From assembly GCA_013824115.1 (NCBI GenBank), contig PNNG01000034.1:62001-126000 (forward strand): a stretch of 64,000 bases of DNA. Direction: 5' to 3'. This DNA is from Sphingobacteriaceae bacterium. Lineage in GTDB: Bacteria; Bacteroidota; Bacteroidia; UBA7662. The notes below the pieces were generated by a model that made no database searches, was not told the DNA's origin, and saw nothing but the letters and a program-made list of their open reading frames with translations. Position 1 is the stretch's first letter; each line of letters opens with the position of its first letter. The position numbers were made by a program, and so were the translations under genes. Positions 16,979 to 25,306 of the stretch are shown piece after piece.

Positions 16979-18238
16979 ATGGCTTGGGGCAAAATCGAAA
17001 AACAGGAAATTCAAAGCAGGGTCTTTGCTGCCTTAAGGAAAAATAAAAACTACCGTACAACTACGGTATTGGGACTTCCTGCGAGTTATTTGGATGCGGA
17101 GGTGTTTCCCCCTGATGCGGATTTTTTGAAAGATGCGCCCTTTGCTAAGGCCTTCATGGAAAACCCAAATCATATTGGTTGTCATACCTTGGTAGGTGGT
17201 GAATCGGCTTTTGAGGGAACCCATGCTTTGGAGAGAGAGTTACTGGAGATTTGTGCCGTTGATATGTTTGGCGCATCTAGCCACGCCTACGATGGGTATG
17301 TTGCTTCTGGAGGCACTGAGGCAAACATTCAGGCCCTGTGGACGAATAGAAATTACTTCATGGAAGAGTATGGCTTAGAAGCGCAACACATAGCCGTTTT
17401 GTACAGTGCCGATAGTCATTATTCATTTTACAAAGGATCCAATCTACTCCAAATCCAGGCTATTGAGGTGCCGGTTGAAGAAACTACCCGACAAATGACC
17501 CATGCTACCTATGATAGAGCACTACAAGAGGCGCAATCACGTGGAGTACGTGCCATCATCGCCATTTTCAATATGGGAACCACCATGTTTGGTTCGGTGG
17601 ATGCCATCGACGAATACATACCCATCCTAAAACGGAGCGGTATGCCTTATAAGGTACATGTTGATGGGGCTTTTGGAGGTTTTGTATATCCTTTTGTGGA
17701 TACTGATTTGCGATTAACCTTCAAGAATCAAGAGGTAGGCAGTATTACCATTGATGCTCACAAGATGCTTCAGGCACCTTACGGAACCGGTATTTTCCTG
17801 TGCCGCAAGGGTATGATTAATTATACCCATACTGGTGCCGCCAGCTATGTGGTAGGGGGTGATGCCACCTTGGTAGGAAGCCGTTCGGGAGCCAATTTGA
17901 TAGCGGCATGGATGATTTTACAAACCTATGGGCACGATGGATGGAAGCAAAAGGTACTACAATTGATTGCACGAACCGATATGTTGTGCGCAGCACTTCG
18001 CGAATTGGGGATTGCTTTTTATAGGAATGAAGGGATGAATTTGGTTACCATGCATGCTTCCCAAATTCCTGAAAGTTTGATTGAAAAGTATGTATTGGTA
18101 CCCGATGCCCATGACGACAGCGCCCGATGGGTAAAAATCGTGGTGATGGATCACGTAAAAAACGAGCACATTGATGCCTTCATCGCCGATTTGAAAGCTC
18201 ACCTCACTACAGCTGCCTATCAAGACCAAACATACTAA
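16979..18238 (+). CDS. Group II PLP-dependent amino acid decarboxylase-like protein
   Basis: The 419-residue cytoplasmic enzyme belongs to the group II pyridoxal-phosphate decarboxylases (glutamate, aromatic amino acid, histidine and aspartate members). The PLP lysine is K262 in ITIDAHKM. The ring-stacking histidine is H147 in ADSHYSF, and D229 in VHVDGAFGG should contact the PLP nitrogen. YVASGGTEANIQAL is the phosphate-loop region. It is shorter than animal aromatic decarboxylases and resembles compact bacterial and archaeal forms. The substrate cannot be fixed from sequence; the upstream amino-acid-binding-like protein is suggestive but has its own terminator. The stop overlaps the next, convergent gene by 4 bp. 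Confidence 0.85.
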   Translation: MAWGKIEKQEIQSRVFAALRKNKNYRTTTVLGLPASYLDAEVFPPDADFLKDAPFAKAFMENPNHIGCHTLVGGESAFEGTHALERELLEICAVDMFGASSHAYDGYVASGGTEANIQALWTNRNYFMEEYGLEAQHIAVLYSADSHYSFYKGSNLLQIQAIEVPVEETTRQMTHATYDRALQEAQSRGVRAIIAIFNMGTTMFGSVDAIDEYIPILKRSGMPYKVHVDGAFGGFVYPFVDTDLRLTFKNQEVGSITIDAHKMLQAPYGTGIFLCRKGMINYTHTGAASYVVGGDATLVGSRSGANLIAAWMILQTYGHDGWKQKVLQLIARTDMLCAALRELGIAFYRNEGMNLVTMHASQIPESLIEKYVLVPDAHDDSARWVKIVVMDHVKNEHIDAFIADLKAHLTTAAYQDQTY

Positions 18239-18558
18239 TGCTGCTCAGCTAGAAATTGAACTTGGATGTAGCATTTGGTGCATACAGATAAGGCTCCTAA
18301 AACCCCGCCACCACGTGCCCAGCTTTCGGCCGGACTAGAGTACCGCATCCAGTGCAATTGATGTGAAGGGCGGTTGCAAATGGGACAGGCTTGTTTGCCT
18401 CTGTAAGCCATGGGGTCGAGCGGAACATCAAAACAAGAATGAACATCTTCAACCGGAAAAAATCCATGGTAAACCGGTTCCATATCATGACGAGTGATTG
18501 AAATACTTCGAAGCCAAAGAAGCATTTCATTGTCAACGGTAAGTTCGAAAGCCCCCAT
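18235..18558 (-). CDS. Small zinc-ribbon-like protein, unknown function
   Basis: A 107-residue soluble protein with two CxxC knuckles, C58/C61 (ACPICNR) and C93/C96 (VCTKCYI), 31 residues apart, the arrangement of a zinc ribbon. The N-terminal half (ELTVDNEMLLWLRSI, then GFFPVEDVH) looks folded and acidic. I recognise no named family. An alternative frame on the same strand (18297-18635) overlaps but lacks any motif, so I prefer this one. It is convergent with the decarboxylase gene (4-bp stop overlap) and divergent from a lipoprotein gene. A zinc-binding adaptor or nucleic-acid-binding role is inference. Confidence 0.6.
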   Translation of the reverse strand: MGAFELTVDNEMLLWLRSISITRHDMEPVYHGFFPVEDVHSCFDVPLDPMAYRGKQACPICNRPSHQLHWMRYSSPAESWARGGGVLGALSVCTKCYIQVQFLAEQH

Positions 18559-18640
18559 AAGTTCAGTTTTGATGATGAATTTACCCTGAGGAAATGGTAG
18601 GTTTTACTCAAGTTATGCACATTTAACCACTGCATTTTTA

Positions 18641-18685
18641 TTCGACCGACTTACGTTTGTCGTTGATTGAAGGCAGTTGGTCGAA
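18641..18685. repeat. 11-bp inverted repeat upstream of the lipoprotein/LruC pair
   Basis: TTCGACCGACT (18641-18651) and AGTTGGTCGAA (18675-18685) pair over 11 positions with a single G-T, separated by 23 nt. It lies in the 181-bp divergent intergenic region, 55 bp before the lipoprotein start codon. It could be an operator or a structured leader. Confidence 0.55.
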
Positions 18686-18739
18686 ATATTAGGATTGATG
18701 TTTGACTAACGTGGTATCTCCATATTATAATCCAACAAA

Positions 18740-19138
18740 ATGAAACTTAATCTCTTTATGTTCATCGCAGTTTTGGCTATTGGGTTAGCCTCATGTAAAA
18801 AAGAGGTGCCTCAACCCACGCAGCCTACCCCCGGCATTCCTGAAAAATTTGGCGAACTTCAAGTGAGTGACCAATTCAATTGGAGTAATTTACGCCATGC
18901 AAACTTGAGATTTGAAGGCTATCTGCCGCCCGTTATTGTTCAGCGAAAATTGGTGGTTCGCATCCCAAGCCAGCCTACGGCAATCTTAACCGTAAATATT
19001 CCTATAGACGCCGTTTCTACATTTGCCATCCAGCTTCCAGCAGAAGCTACAGAAATTGAGGTACAGTATGGGGCCATTGTGAAGCGAATACCTGTTTCAT
19101 CTGGTATGTTTTTTTCGCCTAAACCGGAGTTTGAATAA
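18740..19138 (+). CDS. Small lipoprotein upstream of the LruC-domain gene
   Basis: A 132-residue lipoprotein: signal MKLNLFMFIAVLAIGLAS followed by the lipidated cysteine C19 (GLASCKKE), then a short Pro/Thr-rich tether (about 22-34). A compact beta-rich domain of about 95 residues follows, which I do not recognise. Its stop and the next start share one base (TAATG), so it is translationally coupled to the LruC-domain gene, and the two products probably act together at the cell surface. In this phylum such lipoproteins often end up on the outer membrane. The upstream region carries an 11-bp inverted repeat. Confidence 0.75.
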   Translation: MKLNLFMFIAVLAIGLASCKKEVPQPTQPTPGIPEKFGELQVSDQFNWSNLRHANLRFEGYLPPVIVQRKLVVRIPSQPTAILTVNIPIDAVSTFAIQLPAEATEIEVQYGAIVKRIPVSSGMFFSPKPEFE

Positions 19139-20583
19139 TGAAACAAGTTTTAATATTTCTGCTCATCTGGGGCTTTTTGCCGGTACAGGCGCAGTTGATC
19201 AATGAATTTGAAAATAGCGACAGAAGCTTCCATCAGGCCAATTGTTGGATTATGCCTGGCACCACACCCGCAGCCCAAGGGGTAATATCGGGTACGCTTA
19301 GCGCCCGTACCGGGCAGCTTAGTTCACTTACCAACTTCAACGGGGTTGTGACCCCATTTGCCATTGTAAGCAGTGGTAACTTAACTTTCAAGCACCGTTT
19401 GTTGGGTGCGGTCGACAACAATCCTCGTTTTATTGATGTGGTGCAGGCCGGTCCCAATGATAATTACAATACCGGGGGTACGGTTATTTGGTCGTATACC
19501 TATACTAATGCGGATAACAATGTGATTCGAAGTGTGAGCATACCCCTCACGGTGCTAGGTACTTTTAGGTATTTCATAAGAGCGTATGGCAACGGGGGTA
19601 ATACACGAACAACCATTGACGAGGTAAATGTTCCTGGAACCCATGCGTCCGACCCCAGCAATTTGTGTTCAGCGCTGGTGTCAAATCCGGATGCCGATGC
19701 CGATGGTGTGCCCGACGTTGATGACGCCTATCCGAACGATGCCCTAAGGGCTTTCAATAGCCGGGTGCTGGCGGCCGATTTTGGCACCTTGATGTTCGAG
19801 GATAATTGGCCTTCGCGAGGAGATTATGATTTTAATGATGTGGTAGTTGATTACAACCTGAATAGAGTTACCAATGCTGCGAACCAGGTGGTAGAAGTGG
19901 TAGCCACCTTTGTTTTAAGGGCAACGGGTGCAGGATTCAAAAACGGATTTGGATTTGCTTTCGATGGTTTAGCCACTAACCGAGTTTTCAGCGTTACGGG
20001 TACAAATATGAATATGTCGACCAATCACATTTTCACTGCATCGGGTGTGGAAGTGGGGCAAACGGATGCCACCTTCATTGTCTTTGGCAATGCTTACGGC
20101 GTTTTAACGCATCCTGGCAATTCTACAGGAATTAACACGCAATTGAGTGCAGCCTTTGTGCAACCCGTTACCCTAACCCTTACCATTCGATTTGTTAATG
20201 CGCAGGGCAGCTTTTTAGGCAGTCCGGTCACGCTCCAAGAAGTATCTCTGGCCAATTTTAATCCGTTCATTACTGTAGACCAACAACGCGGTGTTGAGGT
20301 TCACCTGCCAGGCAAAAGGCCTACAACCTTGGCCAATACTGCGCTCTTCAACACACGCGATGATCGGTCGAATGTTCAAACCGGACAAACCTATCGTACG
20401 GCAACCAACTTGCCGTGGGCTATTCAAACACCCATGAGCATTCCTTACCCGCAAGAAAAGGAAGATATTTTGGGAGGCTATTTGAAGCTGGCGCAATGGG
20501 CCCAAAGCAATGGTGTTTCTTTTAGCGATTGGTTCCGTGATTTAGCAGGTTACAGAAACAACGGCAATTTATACCTGCGTTAA
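19138..20583 (+). CDS. Secreted LruC-domain protein
   Basis: The 481-residue protein has a signal peptide (MKQVLIFLLIWGFLPVQAQ). Residues ~20-170 form a beta-sandwich-like domain. A calcium-loop segment follows at about 184-196 (DADADGVPDVDD, thrombospondin type 3-like). The LruC domain covers about 200 to 480 and begins with the characteristic WPSRGDYDFNDVVVDY (224-239). LruC domains occur in leptospiral and Bacteroidota surface proteins; their molecular job is not established. There is no T9SS sorting domain, so anchoring may depend on the coupled lipoprotein, which is inference. The gene ends before a strong bidirectional terminator. Confidence 0.85.
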   Translation: MKQVLIFLLIWGFLPVQAQLINEFENSDRSFHQANCWIMPGTTPAAQGVISGTLSARTGQLSSLTNFNGVVTPFAIVSSGNLTFKHRLLGAVDNNPRFIDVVQAGPNDNYNTGGTVIWSYTYTNADNNVIRSVSIPLTVLGTFRYFIRAYGNGGNTRTTIDEVNVPGTHASDPSNLCSALVSNPDADADGVPDVDDAYPNDALRAFNSRVLAADFGTLMFEDNWPSRGDYDFNDVVVDYNLNRVTNAANQVVEVVATFVLRATGAGFKNGFGFAFDGLATNRVFSVTGTNMNMSTNHIFTASGVEVGQTDATFIVFGNAYGVLTHPGNSTGINTQLSAAFVQPVTLTLTIRFVNAQGSFLGSPVTLQEVSLANFNPFITVDQQRGVEVHLPGKRPTTLANTALFNTRDDRSNVQTGQTYRTATNLPWAIQTPMSIPYPQEKEDILGGYLKLAQWAQSNGVSFSDWFRDLAGYRNNGNLYLR

Positions 20584-20592
20584 GGAGGTAAC

Positions 20593-20626
20593 AAAAAAAA
20601 GCGGCTCGAGGCCGCTTTTTTGTTTT
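20593..20626. terminator. Bidirectional terminator between the LruC gene and sucD
   Basis: AAGCGGC and GCCGCTT pair perfectly around TCGAG, flanked by A8 on one side and T6 on the other, so it can serve both converging genes. Confidence 0.85.
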
Positions 20627-20639
20627 ATTACTCGGGCTT

Positions 20640-21515
20640 TTATTTGCCAAGTAGATTTTTCATGGTTTTACCAATATCGGCAGGTGATGCTACTACTTCT
20701 ATACCGCATGATTTCATGATGGCCATTTTGGCTGCAGCTGTGTCTTCAGCGCCACCAACGATGGCTCCCGCGTGACCCATACGGCGACCCGGAGGTGCAG
20801 TTTGACCGGCAATAAATCCAACTACTGGTTTTTTATTACCGGTTTCTTTGATCCAACGGGCTGCTTCGGCTTCCATGCCGCCGCCAATTTCACCGATCAT
20901 TACAATGGCTTCGGTTTCAGGGTCGTTCATGAAAAGTTCAACAGCTTCTTTGGTTGATGTACCAATGATGGGGTCACCACCTATGCCAATGGCCGTTGAA
21001 ATGCCTAATCCTGCTTTTACAATTTGGTCAGCAGCTTCGTAGGTAAGGGTACCCGATTTAGAAACAATGCCAATTTTTCCTGGTTTGAATACAAAGCCGG
21101 GCATGATGCCTACTTTGGCGCCTTCGGGGGTAATTACACCTGGACAGTTAGGTCCAATCAAACGGCAATGTTTGCCTTTTAGATATTCTTTGGCGTGAAT
21201 CATGTCTTGGGTAGGAATACCTTCGGTGATACACACAATTACTTTGATTCCAGCGTCGGCAGCCTCCATGATGGCATCGGCGGCGAATGCCGGTGGTACG
21301 AAAATGATAGATACGTCAGCACCTGTTTTGGCAACGGCATCGGCAACGGTATTGAAAACGGGCTTGTCGAGGTGCAGGCTACCACCTTTACCAGGTGTAA
21401 CGCCACCTACCACTTGGGTGCCGTATTCAATCATCTGCGAGGCATGAAATGTTCCTTCATTGCCGGTGAAGCCCTGTACAATGATTTTTGAGTCTTTGTT
21501 TACGAGTACGCTCAT
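20640..21515 (-). CDS. sucD: Succinyl-CoA synthetase alpha subunit
   Basis: SucD forms, with SucC, the TCA-cycle enzyme that converts succinyl-CoA to succinate with formation of ATP or GTP. The 291-residue protein has the CoA-binding Rossmann domain ([21 protein letters not shown], then GVTPGKGG) and the phosphohistidine loop GHAGAIVGG with H248. The GGDPIIGTS and IGEIGG segments are also present. sucC is not adjacent; the upstream same-strand neighbour is mlaF, 64 bp away. Its 3' end is closed by a strong shared terminator. Confidence 0.97.
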   Translation of the reverse strand: MSVLVNKDSKIIVQGFTGNEGTFHASQMIEYGTQVVGGVTPGKGGSLHLDKPVFNTVADAVAKTGADVSIIFVPPAFAADAIMEAADAGIKVIVCITEGIPTQDMIHAKEYLKGKHCRLIGPNCPGVITPEGAKVGIMPGFVFKPGKIGIVSKSGTLTYEAADQIVKAGLGISTAIGIGGDPIIGTSTKEAVELFMNDPETEAIVMIGEIGGGMEAEAARWIKETGNKKPVVGFIAGQTAPPGRRMGHAGAIVGGAEDTAAAKMAIMKSCGIEVVASPADIGKTMKNLLGK

Positions 21516-21579
21516 GATTTTTTAACTAGGAGTTATGGGTGCTGAAAGCGGCCACAAGATACGGTCGATTTGCGAAATT

Positions 21580-22341
21580 TCAGAGGTTCCTGCTCTTCTC
21601 ACGAAACTGTTTTAGGAAGTTGGTGGCGAAAACAAATTGATTGAGACGTTCATTGTCGGTGAACAGGATGTCTTTTTTATCTCCTTCCCATTCCTTATTC
21701 CCTTTGTAGATATAAACAATCTTATCGCCAATTTCCATGACGGAATTCATATCGTGGCTGTTTACTATGGTGGTGATGTTGAATTCGGTGGTGATTTCAC
21801 GAATCAACTCGTCTATCAGAATAGAAGTGAGTGGATCGAGACCCGAATTGGGTTCATCGCAAAACAAGTATTTGGGATTAAGTACAATGGCACGTGCAAT
21901 GCCCACTCTTTTTTTCATTCCACCGCTTATTTCGGCAGGAAAAAGGTGGTTGGTATTGGTAAGTCCTACACGCTCCAAACAAAAATTAACACGCTTGAGG
22001 TTTTCAGCTTTGCTCTGGGGATTGAACATTTTCAGCGGAAAGAGCACATTTTCTTCTACGGTGAGAGAATCAAAAAGTGCTGAGTTTTGAAAGAGCATGC
22101 CAATTTCCCTGCGTACTTCCGATTTCTCTTGTCGGTTCATTTGCACAAAATCTGCACCATCGTATAGAATTTGACCGCCATCAGGTTGTTGCAATCCAAC
22201 CATTAATTTCATCAATACCGATTTACCGCTTCCACTGGCGCCGATGATCATATTTACTTTGCCGGGAAGCAAATTGATGCTGATGTCGTTCAATACAGGT
22301 CGGCCCGAAAAAGCTTTGCGAATGTTCTTTATTTCAATCAT
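21580..22341 (-). CDS. mlaF: MlaF-like ABC transporter ATPase (lipid transport)
   Basis: The cytoplasmic ATPase of an MCE/Mla-type phospholipid transporter maintaining outer membrane asymmetry. From the ATG at 22341 (MIEIKNIRKAFSGR) the protein has 253 residues. The Walker A is GASGSGKS at 34-41, the Q-loop follows in GMLFQNSALF, the signature motif is ISGGMKKR at 138-145 and the Walker B is FCDEP at 160-164. The longer frame running to 22560 adds 73 non-family residues read through mlaE and is rejected. It starts one base after the mlaE stop codon. No MCE-domain (MlaD) gene follows here. Confidence 0.92.
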   Translation of the reverse strand: MIEIKNIRKAFSGRPVLNDISINLLPGKVNMIIGASGSGKSVLMKLMVGLQQPDGGQILYDGADFVQMNRQEKSEVRREIGMLFQNSALFDSLTVEENVLFPLKMFNPQSKAENLKRVNFCLERVGLTNTNHLFPAEISGGMKKRVGIARAIVLNPKYLFCDEPNSGLDPLTSILIDELIREITTEFNITTIVNSHDMNSVMEIGDKIVYIYKGNKEWEGDKKDILFTDNERLNQFVFATNFLKQFREKSRNL

Positions 22342-22342
22342 T

Positions 22343-23080
22343 TCAGAGCAGCAGTTGGGCGAGCAAATAATCCGACAATAAGATGAGAATGCAGCTGTAA
22401 ACAACAGCCCGGGTACTTGCTTGACCAACTTCCAATGAACCACCTGTGGTATAATAACCCTGGTATGCGGATACACTTGAAATGATGAAAGCGAAAGTAA
22501 AGGCCTTGGTGAGTGAAAAGAATACATTGAAAGGCAAAAACGAGCTGCGTGCGCCTTCAATAAATTGTTGTGCCGACAATATACCTGTTAAATCGCCTAC
22601 AAAAATACCACCGCCAATGCTCAATGAAATTGCCAATACAATGAGCATGGGAATGGTGATGATGGCTGCCAGTATTTTAGGGCTGATCAGGTAACCCGGC
22701 GCATTCACTCCCATGATTTCAAGCGCATCTATTTGTTCAGTTACCCGCATGGTACCAATTTCGGAGGAGATACTTGAGCCAATTTTACCTGCCAACACCA
22801 GAGAGGTAATGGTGGGGCCCAATTCTAAAATACTTGAATCACTTACAATAGCGCCAATGATGGTGCGTGAAACCAAGCCTGAAACCAGCTGATAGGCGGT
22901 TTGAACGGTGGTTACTGCCCCCATAAAAACCGAAATAATCATCACAATTCCCAAGGAATTAATGCCAATAGCCACCATTTGCCTGAAGAGCTCTTGACGG
23001 TACATTTGGTAGTTTTCGGGTTTTTTGAAAAGCTGGCGCAACAATAATAAATAGCGGCCAAAGTGGAAAAAAATGCGCAT
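22343..23080 (-). CDS. mlaE: MlaE-like permease of an ABC lipid transporter
   Basis: The 245-residue inner membrane permease has the MlaE/DUF140 fold. It has an N-terminal amphipathic stretch (MRIFFHFGRYLLLLRQLF), five or so hydrophobic segments, and the family core LGPTITSLVLAGKIGSSISSEIGTMRVTEQIDALEIMGVN. I use the ATG at 23080, since upstream codons in this frame encode non-family sequence and overlap the divergent SDR gene. With MlaF it forms the transporter core; the substrate-binding MCE subunit is presumably encoded elsewhere. A TATTTTTG box lies 17 nt upstream. Confidence 0.92.
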   Translation of the reverse strand: MRIFFHFGRYLLLLRQLFKKPENYQMYRQELFRQMVAIGINSLGIVMIISVFMGAVTTVQTAYQLVSGLVSRTIIGAIVSDSSILELGPTITSLVLAGKIGSSISSEIGTMRVTEQIDALEIMGVNAPGYLISPKILAAIITIPMLIVLAISLSIGGGIFVGDLTGILSAQQFIEGARSSFLPFNVFFSLTKAFTFAFIISSVSAYQGYYTTGGSLEVGQASTRAVVYSCILILLSDYLLAQLLL

Positions 23081-23097
23081 GGGTTGAATAAGCTCAC

Positions 23098-23105
23098 CAA
23101 AAATA
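23098..23105 (-). promoter_or_regulatory. Candidate -7 box (TATTTTTG) for mlaE-mlaF
   Basis: A minus-strand TAnnTTTG match 17 nt upstream of the mlaE start codon in the 53-bp divergent gap. No clear TTG element is found. Confidence 0.35.
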
Positions 23106-23133
23106 CATTTTTTAGAGCTTAAATTCGAAGAAC

Positions 23134-23847
23134 ATGCATAATCGACTGGTAGGGGTGGTAACGGGTGGTACCAAAGGCATAGGCAAGGCAGTGGTTGAAA
23201 GTTTGGCCCGAACGGGTTTTGATGTGCTTTTTTGTGCCCGAAACGAGGCCGATGTACAAGCTCTGCAAAATGAATTAGTTGCAAAATACGCCGATCAAAG
23301 TTTTTGGGGGGTGTCGGCCGATTTGTCGAAGCCCGCAGGCCGACAGCTTTTTTCACAAGCATTAACACAAAATTGTAGTCAGGTTGATTTGTTACTCAAC
23401 AATACCGGCGTTTTTTTACCCGGTGGTATATTAACCGAAGCCGAAGGGACTTTAGAGAAATTGGTTGAAACCAATATTTACAGCGCTTATCATATCACCC
23501 GTGCGGTTTTTCCACTGATGAAGGAGAGCAAGCGCGCGCATATTTTCAATTTGTGCTCTACGGCTTCCATCACCGCTTATGTGAACGGAGGTTCGTATGC
23601 CATTACCAAATTTGGCCTATTAGGCATGAGTAAGGTGTTGCGCGAAGAATTGAAACCTCATGGCGTAAAAGTAACGGCCATTTTACCAGGGCCTACCAAA
23701 ACTGCCAGTTGGGAAGGTACCGATTTGCCTGATGATCGTTTCATGCAAGCCAGTGATGTGGCCGACATGCTTTTGGCTACGTATAACTTAAGTCCATCGG
23801 CGGTGGTAGAGGAAATACTCATGCGTCCGCTACCTGGTGACATTTAG
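23134..23847 (+). CDS. Short-chain dehydrogenase/reductase
   Basis: A 237-residue NAD(P)-dependent oxidoreductase of the classical SDR family. The cofactor motif is TGGTKGIG at 10-17, followed by the structural NNTG at 89-92. The catalytic residues are S142, Y155 and K159 (SYAITKF). R37 after the second strand favours NADPH. Similar enzymes reduce 3-ketoacyl thioesters, ketones or sepiapterin-like substrates; nothing here fixes the substrate. It is divergent from mlaE, with 53 bp between starts, and a PhoU-like gene follows 83 bp downstream. Confidence 0.88.
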   Translation: MHNRLVGVVTGGTKGIGKAVVESLARTGFDVLFCARNEADVQALQNELVAKYADQSFWGVSADLSKPAGRQLFSQALTQNCSQVDLLLNNTGVFLPGGILTEAEGTLEKLVETNIYSAYHITRAVFPLMKESKRAHIFNLCSTASITAYVNGGSYAITKFGLLGMSKVLREELKPHGVKVTAILPGPTKTASWEGTDLPDDRFMQASDVADMLLATYNLSPSAVVEEILMRPLPGDI

Positions 23848-23905
23848 GCGATATTGTATTTACGTTAAGCTTTTGAGCCAGTGGAAAATCGCTTGCTTCA
23901 CGTCC

Positions 23906-23913
23906 TAATTTTG
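23906..23913 (+). promoter_or_regulatory. Candidate -7 box (TAATTTTG) for the PhoU-like gene
   Basis: TAATTTTG matches TAnnTTTG and ends 17 nt before the GTG start at 23931, which helps support that start. No upstream TTG at standard spacing. Confidence 0.35.
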
Positions 23914-23930
23914 TTGCAGAATTTTTATCC

Positions 23931-24599
23931 GTGAATCAATTATCCATCGAACTTTTTCAACTCAAAACCATCACCCTCGAAATGGCCGAATTGGTCAAGG
24001 CTCAAGTGGTTGGCATCATGCAGGCTACCGTTAATTTCGACCTGAGTTTGATAGATGAAATAGAGTTGAACGAGCGGCAGGTGGACAATCTTGATATTCG
24101 CATCGAACGGAAATGTGAACAAATATTGGCGCTTTTTTCTCCCGTTGCCCGCGATTTACGCTTTGTGTTTGCTATCAATAAAATTGTAGATGACCTAGAA
24201 GGTATCAGCGACAATGCACATGCCATAGGCAAATACCTGCTCGAAACTTCGGAAGCTTTTGATAAAAAGGCACTGGAGCTGTTAGAATTCAAACGCATGC
24301 ACGACCAGGTGCTGAATATGTTGGATGCACTTATGTTGGCTTTAGAGGAAGAATCGAGCGAAAGAGCCCGTTTTGTGCTTACCCAAGAAGATGTTCTTGA
24401 TCAATTGAATATCAAGGCCAACGGGGTCATTGCCCGTTTGGCAACGGCAGCCACCAAGGAGGAAGAAGTTACCGATTTATTGAACCTGCTCACCATCATT
24501 CGAAAGATTGAGAAAATTGGCGATTACCTGGCCAATATTGCCGAACGCATCATTTATTTCATAGATGCCCGCATTGTTAAGCACGGATTGGCAGGATAA
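23931..24599 (+). CDS. PhoU-like phosphate signalling protein
   Basis: A 222-residue all-helical protein with two PhoU repeats. The metal-binding-type segments are EIELNERQVDNLDIRIERKCEQIL, then DLRFVFAINKIVDDLEGISDNAHAIGKYL in the first repeat and LTIIRKIEKIGDYLANIAERIIYF in the second. PhoU proteins damp Pst transporter activity and PhoR signalling. It has no pst or phoBR neighbours, so it may instead act with a Pit/NptA-type transporter encoded elsewhere. The start is a GTG, as no in-frame ATG lies close upstream and a -7 box sits at a suitable distance. Confidence 0.85.
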   Translation: MNQLSIELFQLKTITLEMAELVKAQVVGIMQATVNFDLSLIDEIELNERQVDNLDIRIERKCEQILALFSPVARDLRFVFAINKIVDDLEGISDNAHAIGKYLLETSEAFDKKALELLEFKRMHDQVLNMLDALMLALEEESSERARFVLTQEDVLDQLNIKANGVIARLATAATKEEEVTDLLNLLTIIRKIEKIGDYLANIAERIIYFIDARIVKHGLAG

Positions 24600-24649
24600 G
24601 TTTTATCAAATAAAATCTTTTCGTAGTTTCATGGCTACCAACGAGCCTG

Positions 24650-25246
24650 ATGCTACACCCATACTTTGATCCCCATTTGCTGGAAGCTGGCTGCGATGAA
24701 GCGGGCAGAGGCTGCCTTGCTGGTCCGGTTGTAGCCGCAGCGGTCATACTGAGTCCCGAATTCGATACCAGAGCCTTGCGTGATTCCAAAGCCTTAACGG
24801 CCGATAAGCGAAATCGTTTGCGGGTCTATATCGAAAAAAATGCCTTGGCTTGGGGGGTTTCAAGTACATGCAATGAGGTGATCGATAATATCAATATCCT
24901 CAATGCCTCTTTTGATGCCATGCACAAAGCCATCGACCAGTTGCGCGCCAAGCCACAGTTATTGCTTATTGATGGCAATAGGTTTAAAAACTATAGAGAC
25001 ATCGCCCACAAATGCATTGTGAAAGGCGATGCTACCTACGCATCTATTGCAGCTGCCAGTATTTTGGCCAAAACCTACCGCGATGAAATGATGTATGAAT
25101 ACCATTTGCGCTACCCCAATTACGGTTGGGATAAAAACAAGGGGTATCCCACCAGCGACCACCGCCATGCGCTTGAAATGCATGGTGAGACGCCCCTGCA
25201 CCGCAAATCATTCAATTTGCGCGCCCGTCAGTTGAGATTGTTTTAA
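24650..25246 (+). CDS. rnhB: Ribonuclease HII
   Basis: RNase HII nicks RNA-DNA hybrids and starts removal of single misincorporated ribonucleotides. The 198-residue protein has the family signature GCDEAGRGCLAGPVVAAAVI with metal ligands D16 and E17. The LLIDGNRF segment carries the third aspartate, and KGDATYASIAAASILAKTYRD is the conserved catalytic helix. The YGWDKNKGYPTSDHR motif follows. The length is standard. The ATG at 24650 gives the expected N terminus; the ATG at 24631 is in another frame. Confidence 0.97.
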   Translation: MLHPYFDPHLLEAGCDEAGRGCLAGPVVAAAVILSPEFDTRALRDSKALTADKRNRLRVYIEKNALAWGVSSTCNEVIDNINILNASFDAMHKAIDQLRAKPQLLLIDGNRFKNYRDIAHKCIVKGDATYASIAAASILAKTYRDEMMYEYHLRYPNYGWDKNKGYPTSDHRHALEMHGETPLHRKSFNLRARQLRLF

Positions 25247-25306
25247 TGCAGCTTTAATTCAATTCATATGTTCTTTTTCTTATGTTTGATATCATAGGAA
25301 ATCTAC

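Noticed and set aside
18297-18635. Alternative 112-codon frame overlapping the zinc-ribbon gene
   Set aside because: It has no motif, whereas the chosen frame has two spaced CxxC knuckles; both cannot be easily real on the same strand.
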